DNA from: Streptomyces griseoviridis
GTDB lineage: Bacteria; Actinomycetota; Actinomycetes; Streptomycetales; Streptomycetaceae
Reading direction: 5' to 3'
Length of the DNA: 64,000 bases
Assembly: GCA_014649155.1 (NCBI GenBank)
Contig: BMSM01000004.1
Span: 248,001 to 312,000 of the forward strand
Positions within the stretch are counted from its first letter, which is position 1. Every line of letters starts with the position of its first letter. Under the pieces are notes generated by a model that was given only the letters and a program-made list of their open reading frames with translations, ran no database searches and was not told the origin of the DNA. The translations under genes and the position numbers were made by a program. Below are positions 7,886-16,107 of this stretch, piece by piece.

Positions 7886-10800
7886 CTACTGGCCCGCACC
7901 GACACCCTGGTCGTGCGGTTCGTCACCGTACGCCCCGGGCAGCAGCAGCCGCTCCAGGGCGGCGCGGTCCGGGAGTCCCTCCGGGCGCACCACCTCGCCG
8001 GTCCGCACGTAGAGGAAGGCCGCCGTCACCGCGGTGAGCGGTACGCCCTGCCGCTCGGCCCAGGCCAGGCGGTACACCGCGAGCTGGAGCGGGTCCGCGG
8101 AACGGGTGCGGGACGTCTTCCAGTCGACGATCTCGTACGTCGCGCCCTCCCCGTCGCCCTCCTTGTAGACGGCGTCGATCCGGCCCCGTACGACGCGGCC
8201 GGCGAGCGAGAGCTGGAAGGGGGTCTCGACCCGGTACGGCGTGCGGTGGGCGTACTCGGTGCGCTCGAAGGCCTCCTTCAGGGCGGCCAGGTCGTCCTCG
8301 CCGGCTATCTCGGCGTCGTCGCCGGGCAGCTCGTCGGGTTCCAGGAAGGGCAGGGTCAGCTCCTCGAAGCGGGCCTCGACCCAGGCGTGGAAACGGGTGC
8401 CGCGGCGGGCGGCGGGCCGGGGTGCCTGGGGCATGGGGCGGGCCAGCTCCTGGGCGAGGCCGTCGGGGTCGGCGGCCAGGCGCAGCAGCTGGGTCGCGGT
8501 CAGTGACACGGGCAACGGGACCTCGGTGACGCTCGCGCGCGCGCGGAGCAGCTCGCCGGCGAGGGCGTCGAGGTCGCGGTCCCAGGAGGCGACGGTGCGG
8601 GCCTCCTCCGGGGTGAGAAAGGTCTCGTCGGCGGGGCTCGGGGCGGCGGTGCTTGCGGCACTCGGCGGGTGCGGGCGAGGCGTCTCCGGACCGGCGGGAC
8701 GCGCCTCCGGACCGGCGGGACGCGTCTTCGGGGGCGTGGCCTGATGGGGGACCGAGGGGCGGCGGGGCGTCCGCTCCCGCGCGCCGGAGGGGTGCTCGTC
8801 GGGGAACGGGGCGGCGTCCCCTTCCAGGAAGGGGTCCTCTTCGTAGGGCGGCTCGTCGTCCTCCGGGGGCGGCGGCCAGTCGGGGTCGTCATAGGTGTCC
8901 GGGTCGTGCACGGCGGCGGTGGGCCGGCCGTGGTCGCCGGCGGCGGCGAGGTGCTCCAGGTGGGCGAGGACCGTCTCGGCGGCCGTCCGGCGGCGGGCCA
9001 GGGCCGCCCGGTCCAGGGGCAGCGGCCAGGTCTGGACGGTGTCCGCCCGGTGCAGTGCGGGGTTCTCCTCGCCCTCGGCGGGCGGGTCCGCCCAGACCTC
9101 GATCTCACCGTGTCCCGCCGCGCAGTGGTCGTACAGGGCCTGGAGGAAGTCGGAGGGCCCCCGGGGCTTCTTCTGCGTGGGACCCCACCAGTGGCCCGAA
9201 CCCAGGAGGAGGGAGCGGGGGCGGGTGAAGGCGACGTAGCCGAGGCGCAGCTCCTCGGTGTGCTGGTGCTCCTTCATGGCCTCGTGGAAGTCCTTGAGGC
9301 CACGGGAGTCCCAGGAGCCGACGTCGGGGAGGGTGGCGGCGTCGCCCCGCAGCCGGTGCGGGAGGACCTTGCCCTGCGCGGTCCACTTCTCGCGGCCCTG
9401 GGTGCTGGGGAAGGTGCCGGTGACCAGGCCGGGGACGGCGACGACGTCCCACTCCAGCCCCTTGGACCGGTGCGCGGTGAGCACCTTGACGGTGTTCTCA
9501 CCGCCCGGAAGCGCGTTGTCGAGCCCTTTCTCGTACTGGGCGGCGGTGCGCAGGAAGCCGAGGAAGGCGAGCAGGTTGGCCTCGCCGTCCCCGGCGGCGA
9601 AGGAGGCGGCGACGTCGAGGAAGTTGGAGAGGGTCTCGCGGCGGCGGGCGGCCAGCGCGTGCGGGGACGCCGACAGCTCCACTTCCAGACCGGTGACGGC
9701 GAGCACGCGGTGCAGGACGTCCATCAGCGGGTCGGCCAGGGAGCGGCGCAGGTCGCGCAGTTCGGTGGCCAGGCGCGCGAAGCGCACCCGCGCGTCCGGC
9801 GAGAACGGCAGCCCGTCGTCGTCCCCGCCGCCCGCCAGCGGCGTCTCCAGGAACGTGTCCAGCGCGTCCGCGAGCGAGATCACCTCGGCGGGGTCGACGC
9901 CCTCGACGGCCTCGGCCAGCCGCCGGTCGGGGTCGTCGTCGCCGGCCACGCGCGCGTGGGCGACGAGCCGGCGGGCGCGGCGCCCCAGCAGGGCGAGGTC
10001 GCGCGGCCCGATCCGCCAGCGCGGGCCGGTGAGCAGCCGCACCAGGGCGGCGTTGGCACCGGGATCCTGGAGCACTTCGCAGACGGCTACCAGGTCCGCG
10101 ATCTCGGGCAGGTGCAGCAGCCCGGAGAGGCCGACGACCTCGACGGGGACGTCGCGGGCCACCAGGGCGCCCTGGATCTCGGCGAAGTCGGTCGCCGTGC
10201 GGCACAGGACGGCGATCTCGCCGGGCGCCGTCCCGGTCCGTACGAGGTGGGCGACGGAGTCGGCGATCCAGTCGATCTCCTCCGCGTGGGTCGGCAGCAG
10301 GGCGCAGCGGACGACGCCGTCGTGCTCGGCGCCGGGCGCCGGGCGGAGGGCCTCCACGCCCGCGTGCATCGCGCGCAGCGGTCCGGCGAGGCCGTTGGCG
10401 AGGTCGAGGAGCCGGCCGCCGCTGCGGCGGTTCTCGCTGAGCGCCTGGCGGACGGCGGGGCGGCCGTCGGCGCGGGCGAAGTGCTCGGGGAAGTCATCGA
10501 GGTTGGCGACGGACGCGCCGCGCCAGCCGTAGATCGCCTGGCAGGGATCGCCGACGGCGGTCACGGGGTGGCCGGTGCCGCCGCCGAAGAGACCGGCCAG
10601 CAGGACGCGCTGGGCCACCGAGGTGTCCTGGTACTCGTCGAGCAGGACGACCCGGAACTCCTCTCGCAGCAGCCGGCCCACCTCCGGGACCCGCGCGAGC
10701 CGCGCGGACAGGGCGATCTGGTCGCCGAAGTCGAGGAGGTCGCGGTCGCGTTTGGCGGACCGGTAGCGCATCACCAGCTCGGCCAGCTCCCGCCGGGCGG

Positions 10801-11446
10801 CGGCGGCCTCCGGCACCTTGCGCAGGTCGGCGTTGCTGAGCTTGACGGTCCGGAGGGTCTCCAGGAGGTCCGCGTCCCAGGAGCGCAGGTCCTCGGGGCG
10901 TACGAGGTGTTCGGACAGCTCGGAGTCGAGGGTGAGGAGGTCGCCGACCAGGTCGGGGAAGGAGCGGGTCAGCGCCGGGTAGAGACCCGGGGCCTCGCGC
11001 AGCACCCGCGCGGCGAGCTGGTAGCGGGTGGCGTCGGCGAGCAGCCGGGTGGCCGGTTCCAGGCCGATGCGCAGGCCGTGGTCGGCGAGCAGCCGGCCGG
11101 CGAAGGCGTGGTACGTGGAGATCACCGGCTCGCCCGGGGGGTGGTCCGGATCGATGGCGTCCGGGTCGGTGACGCCGGCCTTGATCAGCGCCTTGCGGAC
11201 GCGTTCGGCCAGCTCACCGGCGGCCTTGTTGGTGAAGGTCAGGCCGAGCACCTGCTCGGGGGCGACCTGGCCGGTGCCGACCAGCCAGACCACGCGCGCC
11301 GCCATCACCGTCGTCTTGCCGGAGCCGGCCCCGGCCACGATCACCTGCGGGGCGGGCGGCGCGATGATGCACGCCGTCTGCTCCGGGGTGAACGGGATGC
11401 CGAGGAGCTCCTTGAGCTGTTCGGGATCGGTGATACGGGCGGACAC
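7886..11446 (-). CDS. adnB: AdnB-type helicase-nuclease subunit
   Basis: About 1186 residues if GTG 11446 is the start; ATG 11491 is an alternative and neither has a clear ribosome site. Walker A AGAGSGKT is near residue 40, LLDEYQDTS near 268, and other UvrD-like helicase motifs follow. A long acidic Pro/Asp/Glu-rich linker lies at about 840-930. The C-terminus has a RecB-type nuclease motif (GRIDAVY, IVDWKTSRT and QLAVYRLAW, about 1085-1125). It lies directly downstream of the adnA gene, as in mycobacteria, where AdnA and AdnB form a heterodimeric motor-nuclease that resects double-strand breaks in place of RecBCD. Assignment as the AdnB partner rests on order and domain layout. Confidence 0.88.
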   Translation of the reverse strand: MSARITDPEQLKELLGIPFTPEQTACIIAPPAPQVIVAGAGSGKTTVMAARVVWLVGTGQVAPEQVLGLTFTNKAAGELAERVRKALIKAGVTDPDAIDPDHPPGEPVISTYHAFAGRLLADHGLRIGLEPATRLLADATRYQLAARVLREAPGLYPALTRSFPDLVGDLLTLDSELSEHLVRPEDLRSWDADLLETLRTVKLSNADLRKVPEAAAARRELAELVMRYRSAKRDRDLLDFGDQIALSARLARVPEVGRLLREEFRVVLLDEYQDTSVAQRVLLAGLFGGGTGHPVTAVGDPCQAIYGWRGASVANLDDFPEHFARADGRPAVRQALSENRRSGGRLLDLANGLAGPLRAMHAGVEALRPAPGAEHDGVVRCALLPTHAEEIDWIADSVAHLVRTGTAPGEIAVLCRTATDFAEIQGALVARDVPVEVVGLSGLLHLPEIADLVAVCEVLQDPGANAALVRLLTGPRWRIGPRDLALLGRRARRLVAHARVAGDDDPDRRLAEAVEGVDPAEVISLADALDTFLETPLAGGGDDDGLPFSPDARVRFARLATELRDLRRSLADPLMDVLHRVLAVTGLEVELSASPHALAARRRETLSNFLDVAASFAAGDGEANLLAFLGFLRTAAQYEKGLDNALPGGENTVKVLTAHRSKGLEWDVVAVPGLVTGTFPSTQGREKWTAQGKVLPHRLRGDAATLPDVGSWDSRGLKDFHEAMKEHQHTEELRLGYVAFTRPRSLLLGSGHWWGPTQKKPRGPSDFLQALYDHCAAGHGEIEVWADPPAEGEENPALHRADTVQTWPLPLDRAALARRRTAAETVLAHLEHLAAAGDHGRPTAAVHDPDTYDDPDWPPPPEDDEPPYEEDPFLEGDAAPFPDEHPSGARERTPRRPSVPHQATPPKTRPAGPEARPAGPETPRPHPPSAASTAAPSPADETFLTPEEARTVASWDRDLDALAGELLRARASVTEVPLPVSLTATQLLRLAADPDGLAQELARPMPQAPRPAARRGTRFHAWVEARFEELTLPFLEPDELPGDDAEIAGEDDLAALKEAFERTEYAHRTPYRVETPFQLSLAGRVVRGRIDAVYKEGDGEGATYEIVDWKTSRTRSADPLQLAVYRLAWAERQGVPLTAVTAAFLYVRTGEVVRPEGLPDRAALERLLLPGAYGDEPHDQGVGAGQ

Positions 11447-11546
11447 GGGAAAAAGGCTAGCGGCGAGCACTGACAGCAGGGGCCGGATCATCTGCCGGGG
11501 CGGGAGAAGCGCAGGTCGGCACGGGTGGTGCGTTGCGTCACGCGGG

Positions 11547-14500
11547 TCACTCGACCACGTGGCGGCCCTCCGGCCGCGCGCTGCACGAGGCCCGGAAGGC
11601 GCAGTGCGCGCAGTGCTGGCCCGCGGTCGGCGTGAACCGTTCGTCGAGGACCTTGCCCGCGGCCGTGGCCAGCAGCTCCCCGACCCACTCGCCCCCGGCG
11701 CCGGCGACCGGTTCCTGCGCCTGCACCTTCGGCAGGGTCTCGCCGCCGTCCCGCTGGGCGGCGCCCTGGCGCAGCTGGACCAGCTCGGCACCGCCCGGCT
11801 CGGGGCGTACGCCGTCGAACGCCTCGTCGACGGCGCCCTCGCGGACGGCGAGCTGGTAGACGGCGAGCTGCGGGTGCCGGGCCACCTCGGCGGAGCTGGG
11901 GGCCTGTTTGCCGGTCTTGAAGTCGACGACGTAGGCGCGGCCGTCGGTGTCGGCCTCCACGCGGTCCATCTGGCCACGGATGCGCACCTCGTAGTCGCCC
12001 GCGGCGAGCGTGACGTCGAAGTCGTGCTCGCTGGCCACCGGCGTCCGTCCGGCGCGGTCCATGACGTGCCACTTCAGGAAGCGTTCGAGCGCCACGCGCG
12101 CGTGGGCCTTCTCCTGCTCCGACTTCCACGGCGCGTCGAACGCGAGCGCGTTCCACACCGAGTCCAGCCGCTCCATGAGGACGTCGAGGTCGGCGGGGGT
12201 GTGCCCGGAGGCGACCTCGTCGGCGAGGACGTGCACCACGTTGCCGAAGCCCTGCGCGGCGGTCGCGGGGGCGTCGGCCTTCACCTCGCGGCCGAGGAAC
12301 CACTGGAGGGCGCAGGTGTTGGCGAGCTGGTCGAGGGCGCTGCCGGAGAGCACGACGGGCTGATCACGGTCGCGCAGCGGCACCTTGGACTCGGTGGGTT
12401 CGAACATGCCCCACCAGCGGTAGGGGTGCGCGGCCGGCACCAGGGGCCGGCCGTCTTCGTCGCTGAGGGCGGCGAGCCGGGCCAGCCGCTGGGCTGCGGC
12501 CTCGCGCAGGGCGTCCGAGACACGCGGGTCCACGGTCGTGGCGCGCAGCTCGGCGACCAGGGCGGCGACCGACAGGGGGCGGCGCGGGCGCCCGGTGACG
12601 TCCTTGGGCTCGACGCCCAGCTCGGTCAGGAACCGGGAGGGCTGGTCGCCGTCGTCCGCCGGTGCCCTGACGGCCGTGACGACGAGACGCTCCCGCGCGC
12701 GCGTGGCGGCCACGTAGAACAGGCGGCGCTCCTCGGCGAGCAGGGCGCCGGGGCTGAGGGGCTCGGCGAGTCCGTCCCGGCCGATCCGGTCGGCCTCCAG
12801 CAGGGAGCCGCGGCGGCGCAGGTCTGGCCAGAGTCCCTCCTGGACGCCGGCCACGACGACCAGCCGCCACTCCAGGCCCTTGGCGCGGTGCGCGGTCATC
12901 AGGCGTACGGCCTCGGGGCGCACGGCACGCCGCGTGAGGGTGTCGGCGGCGATGTCCTCGGCCTCGATCTCCTCCAGGAAGTTCAGGGCGCCCCGGCCAC
13001 CGGTGCGCTCCTCGGCGCGCGCGGCGGTCGCGAACAGGGCGCATACGGCGTCCAGGTCCCGGTCGGCGTTGCGGCCGGCGGCGCCGCCGCGCCGGGCGGC
13101 CCGCGCCAGGCGTCCGGGCCACGGGGTGCCCGCCCACAGCTCCCACAGCGCTTCCTCGGCCGTACCGCCCTTCGCCAGGCGCTCCCGGGCGGTGCGGAGC
13201 AGCGCGCCCAGGCGCTGTGCGCCCCGCGCGTACGCCGGGTCGTGGACGGCCAGCCGTTCCGGCTCGGCCAGCGCCCGCGCGAGCAGCTGGTCCGAGGGGG
13301 GCGGCAGCGCGTTGCCCGCGGCCCGCTCCTCCTCACGGAGGGCCCGGCCGAGCCGGCGCAGGTCGGCGGCGTCCATGCCGGCGAGGGGGGAGGTGAGCAG
13401 GGTGAGGGCGGTCTCCGTGTCGAGCCAGCACGGGGTGATGTCGGCGGAATTTGCAGAGACGGCGGGGTCGGCGGGGTCGGCGGGGTCGGCGGGAGGGTCC
13501 GCCGGTTCTGGATTCCCGGGTTCCGAGCCTTCGGCCTCCGGGACGCCCGGTCGCGTATCGGCCGGTTCCGTAGTAGTCGGCTCCGTATCCGTCGGTCCCG
13601 CATCGCTCGGTCCCGTATCGGCCGGTCGCGGGCCGGCCGGTCCCTCATCGCTCGGTCCCGTATCGGTCGGTCGCGGGTCGTCAGGTCCCTCATCGCTCAG
13701 TCCCGTATCGGCCGGTCGCGGGTCGTCAGGTTCCGCTTCCACCACGCCCACCGGTTGCGCCGCCTCCGCCGTCGCCACCGCGCGCAGGGCCGTCAGCAGT
13801 GGCGCGACCGCCGGCTCGTGGCGCAGGGGCAGGTCGTCGCCGTCCACGTCGACCGGGACACCGGCCGAGGTGAGAGCGCGGCGCACCGCCGGGAGGGTGC
13901 GGGCGCCGGCGCGCACCAGGACGGCCATCTCGCTCCAGGGGACGCCGTCCTCCAGGTGTGCCCGGCGCAGGATGTCGGCGACGTTGTCCAGCTCCGTGCC
14001 GGCCGTCGGGTACGTGTACACCTCGACGTGCCCGCCGTCCCGTACCGGCTGCGGTTCCCGGTGGGCGCGCACCTGCTCGGCGGGGAGCCGGGGCAGCGGC
14101 ATGCGCCGGGTCAGCAGCCGGGTGGCGGCCAGCAGGGTCGCACCGGAGCGGCGGGCGGCGCGCAGCACTCGTACGGGTGCCGGACGGCCGTCCACGCGCG
14201 GGAAGGCGTGCGGGAACTCCAGGATGCCGCCGACGTCCGCGCCCCGGAACGCGTAGATCGACTGGTCGGGGTCACCGAAGGCGACCAGGGTGCGGCCACC
14301 GCCCGCGAGGGCGTGCAGCAGCCGTACCTGGGCCGGGTCGGTGTCCTGGTACTCGTCGACGTACACGGCGTCGTACTGGCCGGCGAGGCGTTCGGCGGCC
14401 TCGGGGCGCTGGGCGAGGAGCACCGCGCGGTGGACGAGTTCCGCGTAGTCGAGCACGCCCTGGAGGTCGAGCACGTCGAGGTACTCGGCGAGGAAGACGG

Positions 14501-15155
14501 CGGCGGCCCGCCAGTCGGGGCGGCCGATGCGCCGGGCGAAGTCGGCCAGGGCGTCCGGGCCGAGGCCCAGTTCGCGGCTGCGGGCGAGCACCGCGCGGAC
14601 CTCGTCGGCGAAGCCCCGGGTGGTCAGGCAGGCACGCAGTTCGTCGGGCCAGCGCACGTGGGCCAGTCCGAGCCGTTCGAGGTCGGCCTGGCCGGCGAGC
14701 AGCTCGCGTACGGCCACGTCCTGCTCCGGGCCGGAGAGCAGCCGCAGCGGCTCGGCGAACACGTCGCTGTCCTGGTGGGCGCGGACGAGGGCGTAGCTGA
14801 AGGAGTGGAACGTGGTCGCGCGCGGGGCGCGCGCCGCGCCGGTGCGCCGTGCCATGCGGTCGCGCAGTTCGACGGCGGCCTTCCGGCTGAAGGTCAGCAC
14901 GAGGATGCGTTCGGGGTCGGTGCCGGCGGCGATCCGGGCCGCGACGGACTCCACGAGCGTGGTCGTCTTGCCGGTGCCCGGACCGGCGAGCACGAGCAGC
15001 GGGCCGGTGCCGTGGTCAACCACGGTGCGTTGGGCGGCGTCCAGAAGAGGGGGCGTCACGCGCGAGGGCGGCGTACGAACCAGTCGGTAAGCGCCACGGT
15101 CCGCCTGGCGCACCTGGGTGTGCGCCGGGCGGCTGATGGAGGAAGAGGAGCTCAC
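11547..15155 (-). CDS. adnA: AdnA-type helicase-nuclease subunit with Fe-S nuclease
   Basis: About 1202 residues from GTG 15155; the frame is open to 15401, but that upstream part is Pro/Arg repeats without coding character. Walker A AGPGTGKT is at 57-64, VDEYQDTD near 265 and GDPDQSIYAF near 290. The C-terminal nuclease has VDFKTGKQ near 1077 and QLAVYQLA. Four cysteines frame the nuclease (C in NTCALQ near 946, then C-x2-C-x5-C in the last 25 residues), the iron-sulfur arrangement known for AdnA/AddB nucleases. An unusual acidic Pro/Thr/Asp insert with 15-residue repeats lies at about 470-570. First gene of the adnAB pair for double-strand break resection. Confidence 0.9.
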   Translation of the reverse strand: MSSSSSISRPAHTQVRQADRGAYRLVRTPPSRVTPPLLDAAQRTVVDHGTGPLLVLAGPGTGKTTTLVESVAARIAAGTDPERILVLTFSRKAAVELRDRMARRTGAARAPRATTFHSFSYALVRAHQDSDVFAEPLRLLSGPEQDVAVRELLAGQADLERLGLAHVRWPDELRACLTTRGFADEVRAVLARSRELGLGPDALADFARRIGRPDWRAAAVFLAEYLDVLDLQGVLDYAELVHRAVLLAQRPEAAERLAGQYDAVYVDEYQDTDPAQVRLLHALAGGGRTLVAFGDPDQSIYAFRGADVGGILEFPHAFPRVDGRPAPVRVLRAARRSGATLLAATRLLTRRMPLPRLPAEQVRAHREPQPVRDGGHVEVYTYPTAGTELDNVADILRRAHLEDGVPWSEMAVLVRAGARTLPAVRRALTSAGVPVDVDGDDLPLRHEPAVAPLLTALRAVATAEAAQPVGVVEAEPDDPRPADTGLSDEGPDDPRPTDTGPSDEGPAGPRPADTGPSDAGPTDTEPTTTEPADTRPGVPEAEGSEPGNPEPADPPADPADPADPAVSANSADITPCWLDTETALTLLTSPLAGMDAADLRRLGRALREEERAAGNALPPPSDQLLARALAEPERLAVHDPAYARGAQRLGALLRTARERLAKGGTAEEALWELWAGTPWPGRLARAARRGGAAGRNADRDLDAVCALFATAARAEERTGGRGALNFLEEIEAEDIAADTLTRRAVRPEAVRLMTAHRAKGLEWRLVVVAGVQEGLWPDLRRRGSLLEADRIGRDGLAEPLSPGALLAEERRLFYVAATRARERLVVTAVRAPADDGDQPSRFLTELGVEPKDVTGRPRRPLSVAALVAELRATTVDPRVSDALREAAAQRLARLAALSDEDGRPLVPAAHPYRWWGMFEPTESKVPLRDRDQPVVLSGSALDQLANTCALQWFLGREVKADAPATAAQGFGNVVHVLADEVASGHTPADLDVLMERLDSVWNALAFDAPWKSEQEKAHARVALERFLKWHVMDRAGRTPVASEHDFDVTLAAGDYEVRIRGQMDRVEADTDGRAYVVDFKTGKQAPSSAEVARHPQLAVYQLAVREGAVDEAFDGVRPEPGGAELVQLRQGAAQRDGGETLPKVQAQEPVAGAGGEWVGELLATAAGKVLDERFTPTAGQHCAHCAFRASCSARPEGRHVVE
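13601..13735 (-). repeat. Three 45-bp tandem repeats inside adnA
   Basis: Copies start at 13601, 13646 and 13691 with only a few differences. They encode about 15 residues each of the type PRPxDTGxSDEGPxx on the minus strand, in frame, and extend a longer low-complexity linker (about 13440-13745). Copy number should vary easily between strains. Confidence 0.85.
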
Positions 15156-15510
15156 GTGGTTCGCCGGTCCTGGTGGGTGTGCTGGTGGGACGACCGCCGC
15201 GCGGGACGGACGGTGGACGCGTAGTGGGTCGGGACGGGGGACGGTCGGTGGGCGGGGCGGGAACAGCGGACGGGACGGGAACGGTGGACGGCAGAGGAAC
15301 GGTGGGCGCGGGGTGAACGGGATGCGCGCGGCCGACGCTACGCCGCCGGAAAGACCGGAAGCAGAACTTCCGCTTCTCTCCTCCCGCCGCCCGCGGCGCA
15401 TGGGTCACGCGCCCCTCGAACGTACGTCATGTCACGGACGTGCCCGATCCGCCCCGATTCCCTCGTACGGATCACCGGTCACTCATCGAGGCGCCGGATG
15501 GCGGAAGCTG
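15156..15510. other. 355-base gap between adnA and the alkyltransferase-like gene
   Basis: I see no convincing gene. The minus strand stays open in the adnA frame to 15401 but reads as Pro/Arg-rich repeats. The plus strand has a purine-biased run of degenerate GGGACGGGAACGGTGGAC-like repeats at about 15230-15310. The adnA promoter presumably lies near 15160-15450, but I cannot place it. Confidence 0.5.
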
Positions 15511-15897
15511 TCAGGTGTGACCCTGCGCGTGCTCGCCGCCGTCCCACCGCGCCCGTCTCATGTCGATGCGCGGCAGGTGGCCTTCCGCGGCCCGGCCCGC
15601 CTCCTTCAGGGGCGTCCCCTCCTCCCGGTACCGGTCGAGCGCCTCCAGTTCGTGCCCAGGGAGCAAGGCGCCGTCGGCACGGACCACGCGCCACCAGGGA
15701 ACGCCCACCCCATAGAGGGACATCACGCGGCCGACCTGCCGAGGGCCGCCCTCCTCCAGCCATTCGGCGACGTCCCCGTAGGTCATGACGCGTCCTGGCG
15801 GGATCAGTTCCGTGACCTCGAGGACCCGCTCGGCGTACTCGGGCAGCGCGTCCGGGGGCCCGGAACGGACACCGTCCGGAAGACTTTCCTCGCTCAT
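15511..15897 (-). CDS. Alkyltransferase-like protein (ATL), MGMT fold without the acceptor cysteine
   Basis: 128 residues from ATG 15897 (an in-frame ATG at 15906 would add three). The O6-alkylguanine-DNA alkyltransferase DNA-binding fold is clear: IPPGRVMTYGDVAEWL, a helix-turn-helix with the arginine finger (RQVGRVMS), and PWWRVVRADG where true alkyltransferases have PCHRV. Tryptophan in place of the reactive cysteine defines ATL proteins, which bind O6-alkylguanine and hand it to nucleotide excision repair. It precedes adnAB on the same strand, in keeping with a repair neighbourhood. Confidence 0.9.
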   Translation of the reverse strand: MSEESLPDGVRSGPPDALPEYAERVLEVTELIPPGRVMTYGDVAEWLEEGGPRQVGRVMSLYGVGVPWWRVVRADGALLPGHELEALDRYREEGTPLKEAGRAAEGHLPRIDMRRARWDGGEHAQGHT

Positions 15898-16107
15898 CCG
15901 ACCCATAGTGCCGCACCCCACCGACACCGTGGCGCGCTCACGCGACCGGTCCGCGTCCCTCGCCCGGAGGATGCGCTTCGGGCAGACTGTGCGGCCCGCG
16001 GGTCCGCCCTGATCCACCCCCTGATCCACCCTGATGCCCCCGTGTGTCGGTGCGGCATGCCACCATCGTGCGGGCGGTGACCAGTGATACGGGAGCAAGA
16101 AGAGACG

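Noticed and set aside
8669..11473. Long plus-strand frame opposite adnB
   Set aside because: Gly/Val/Glu-rich shadow of the helicase; no domain.
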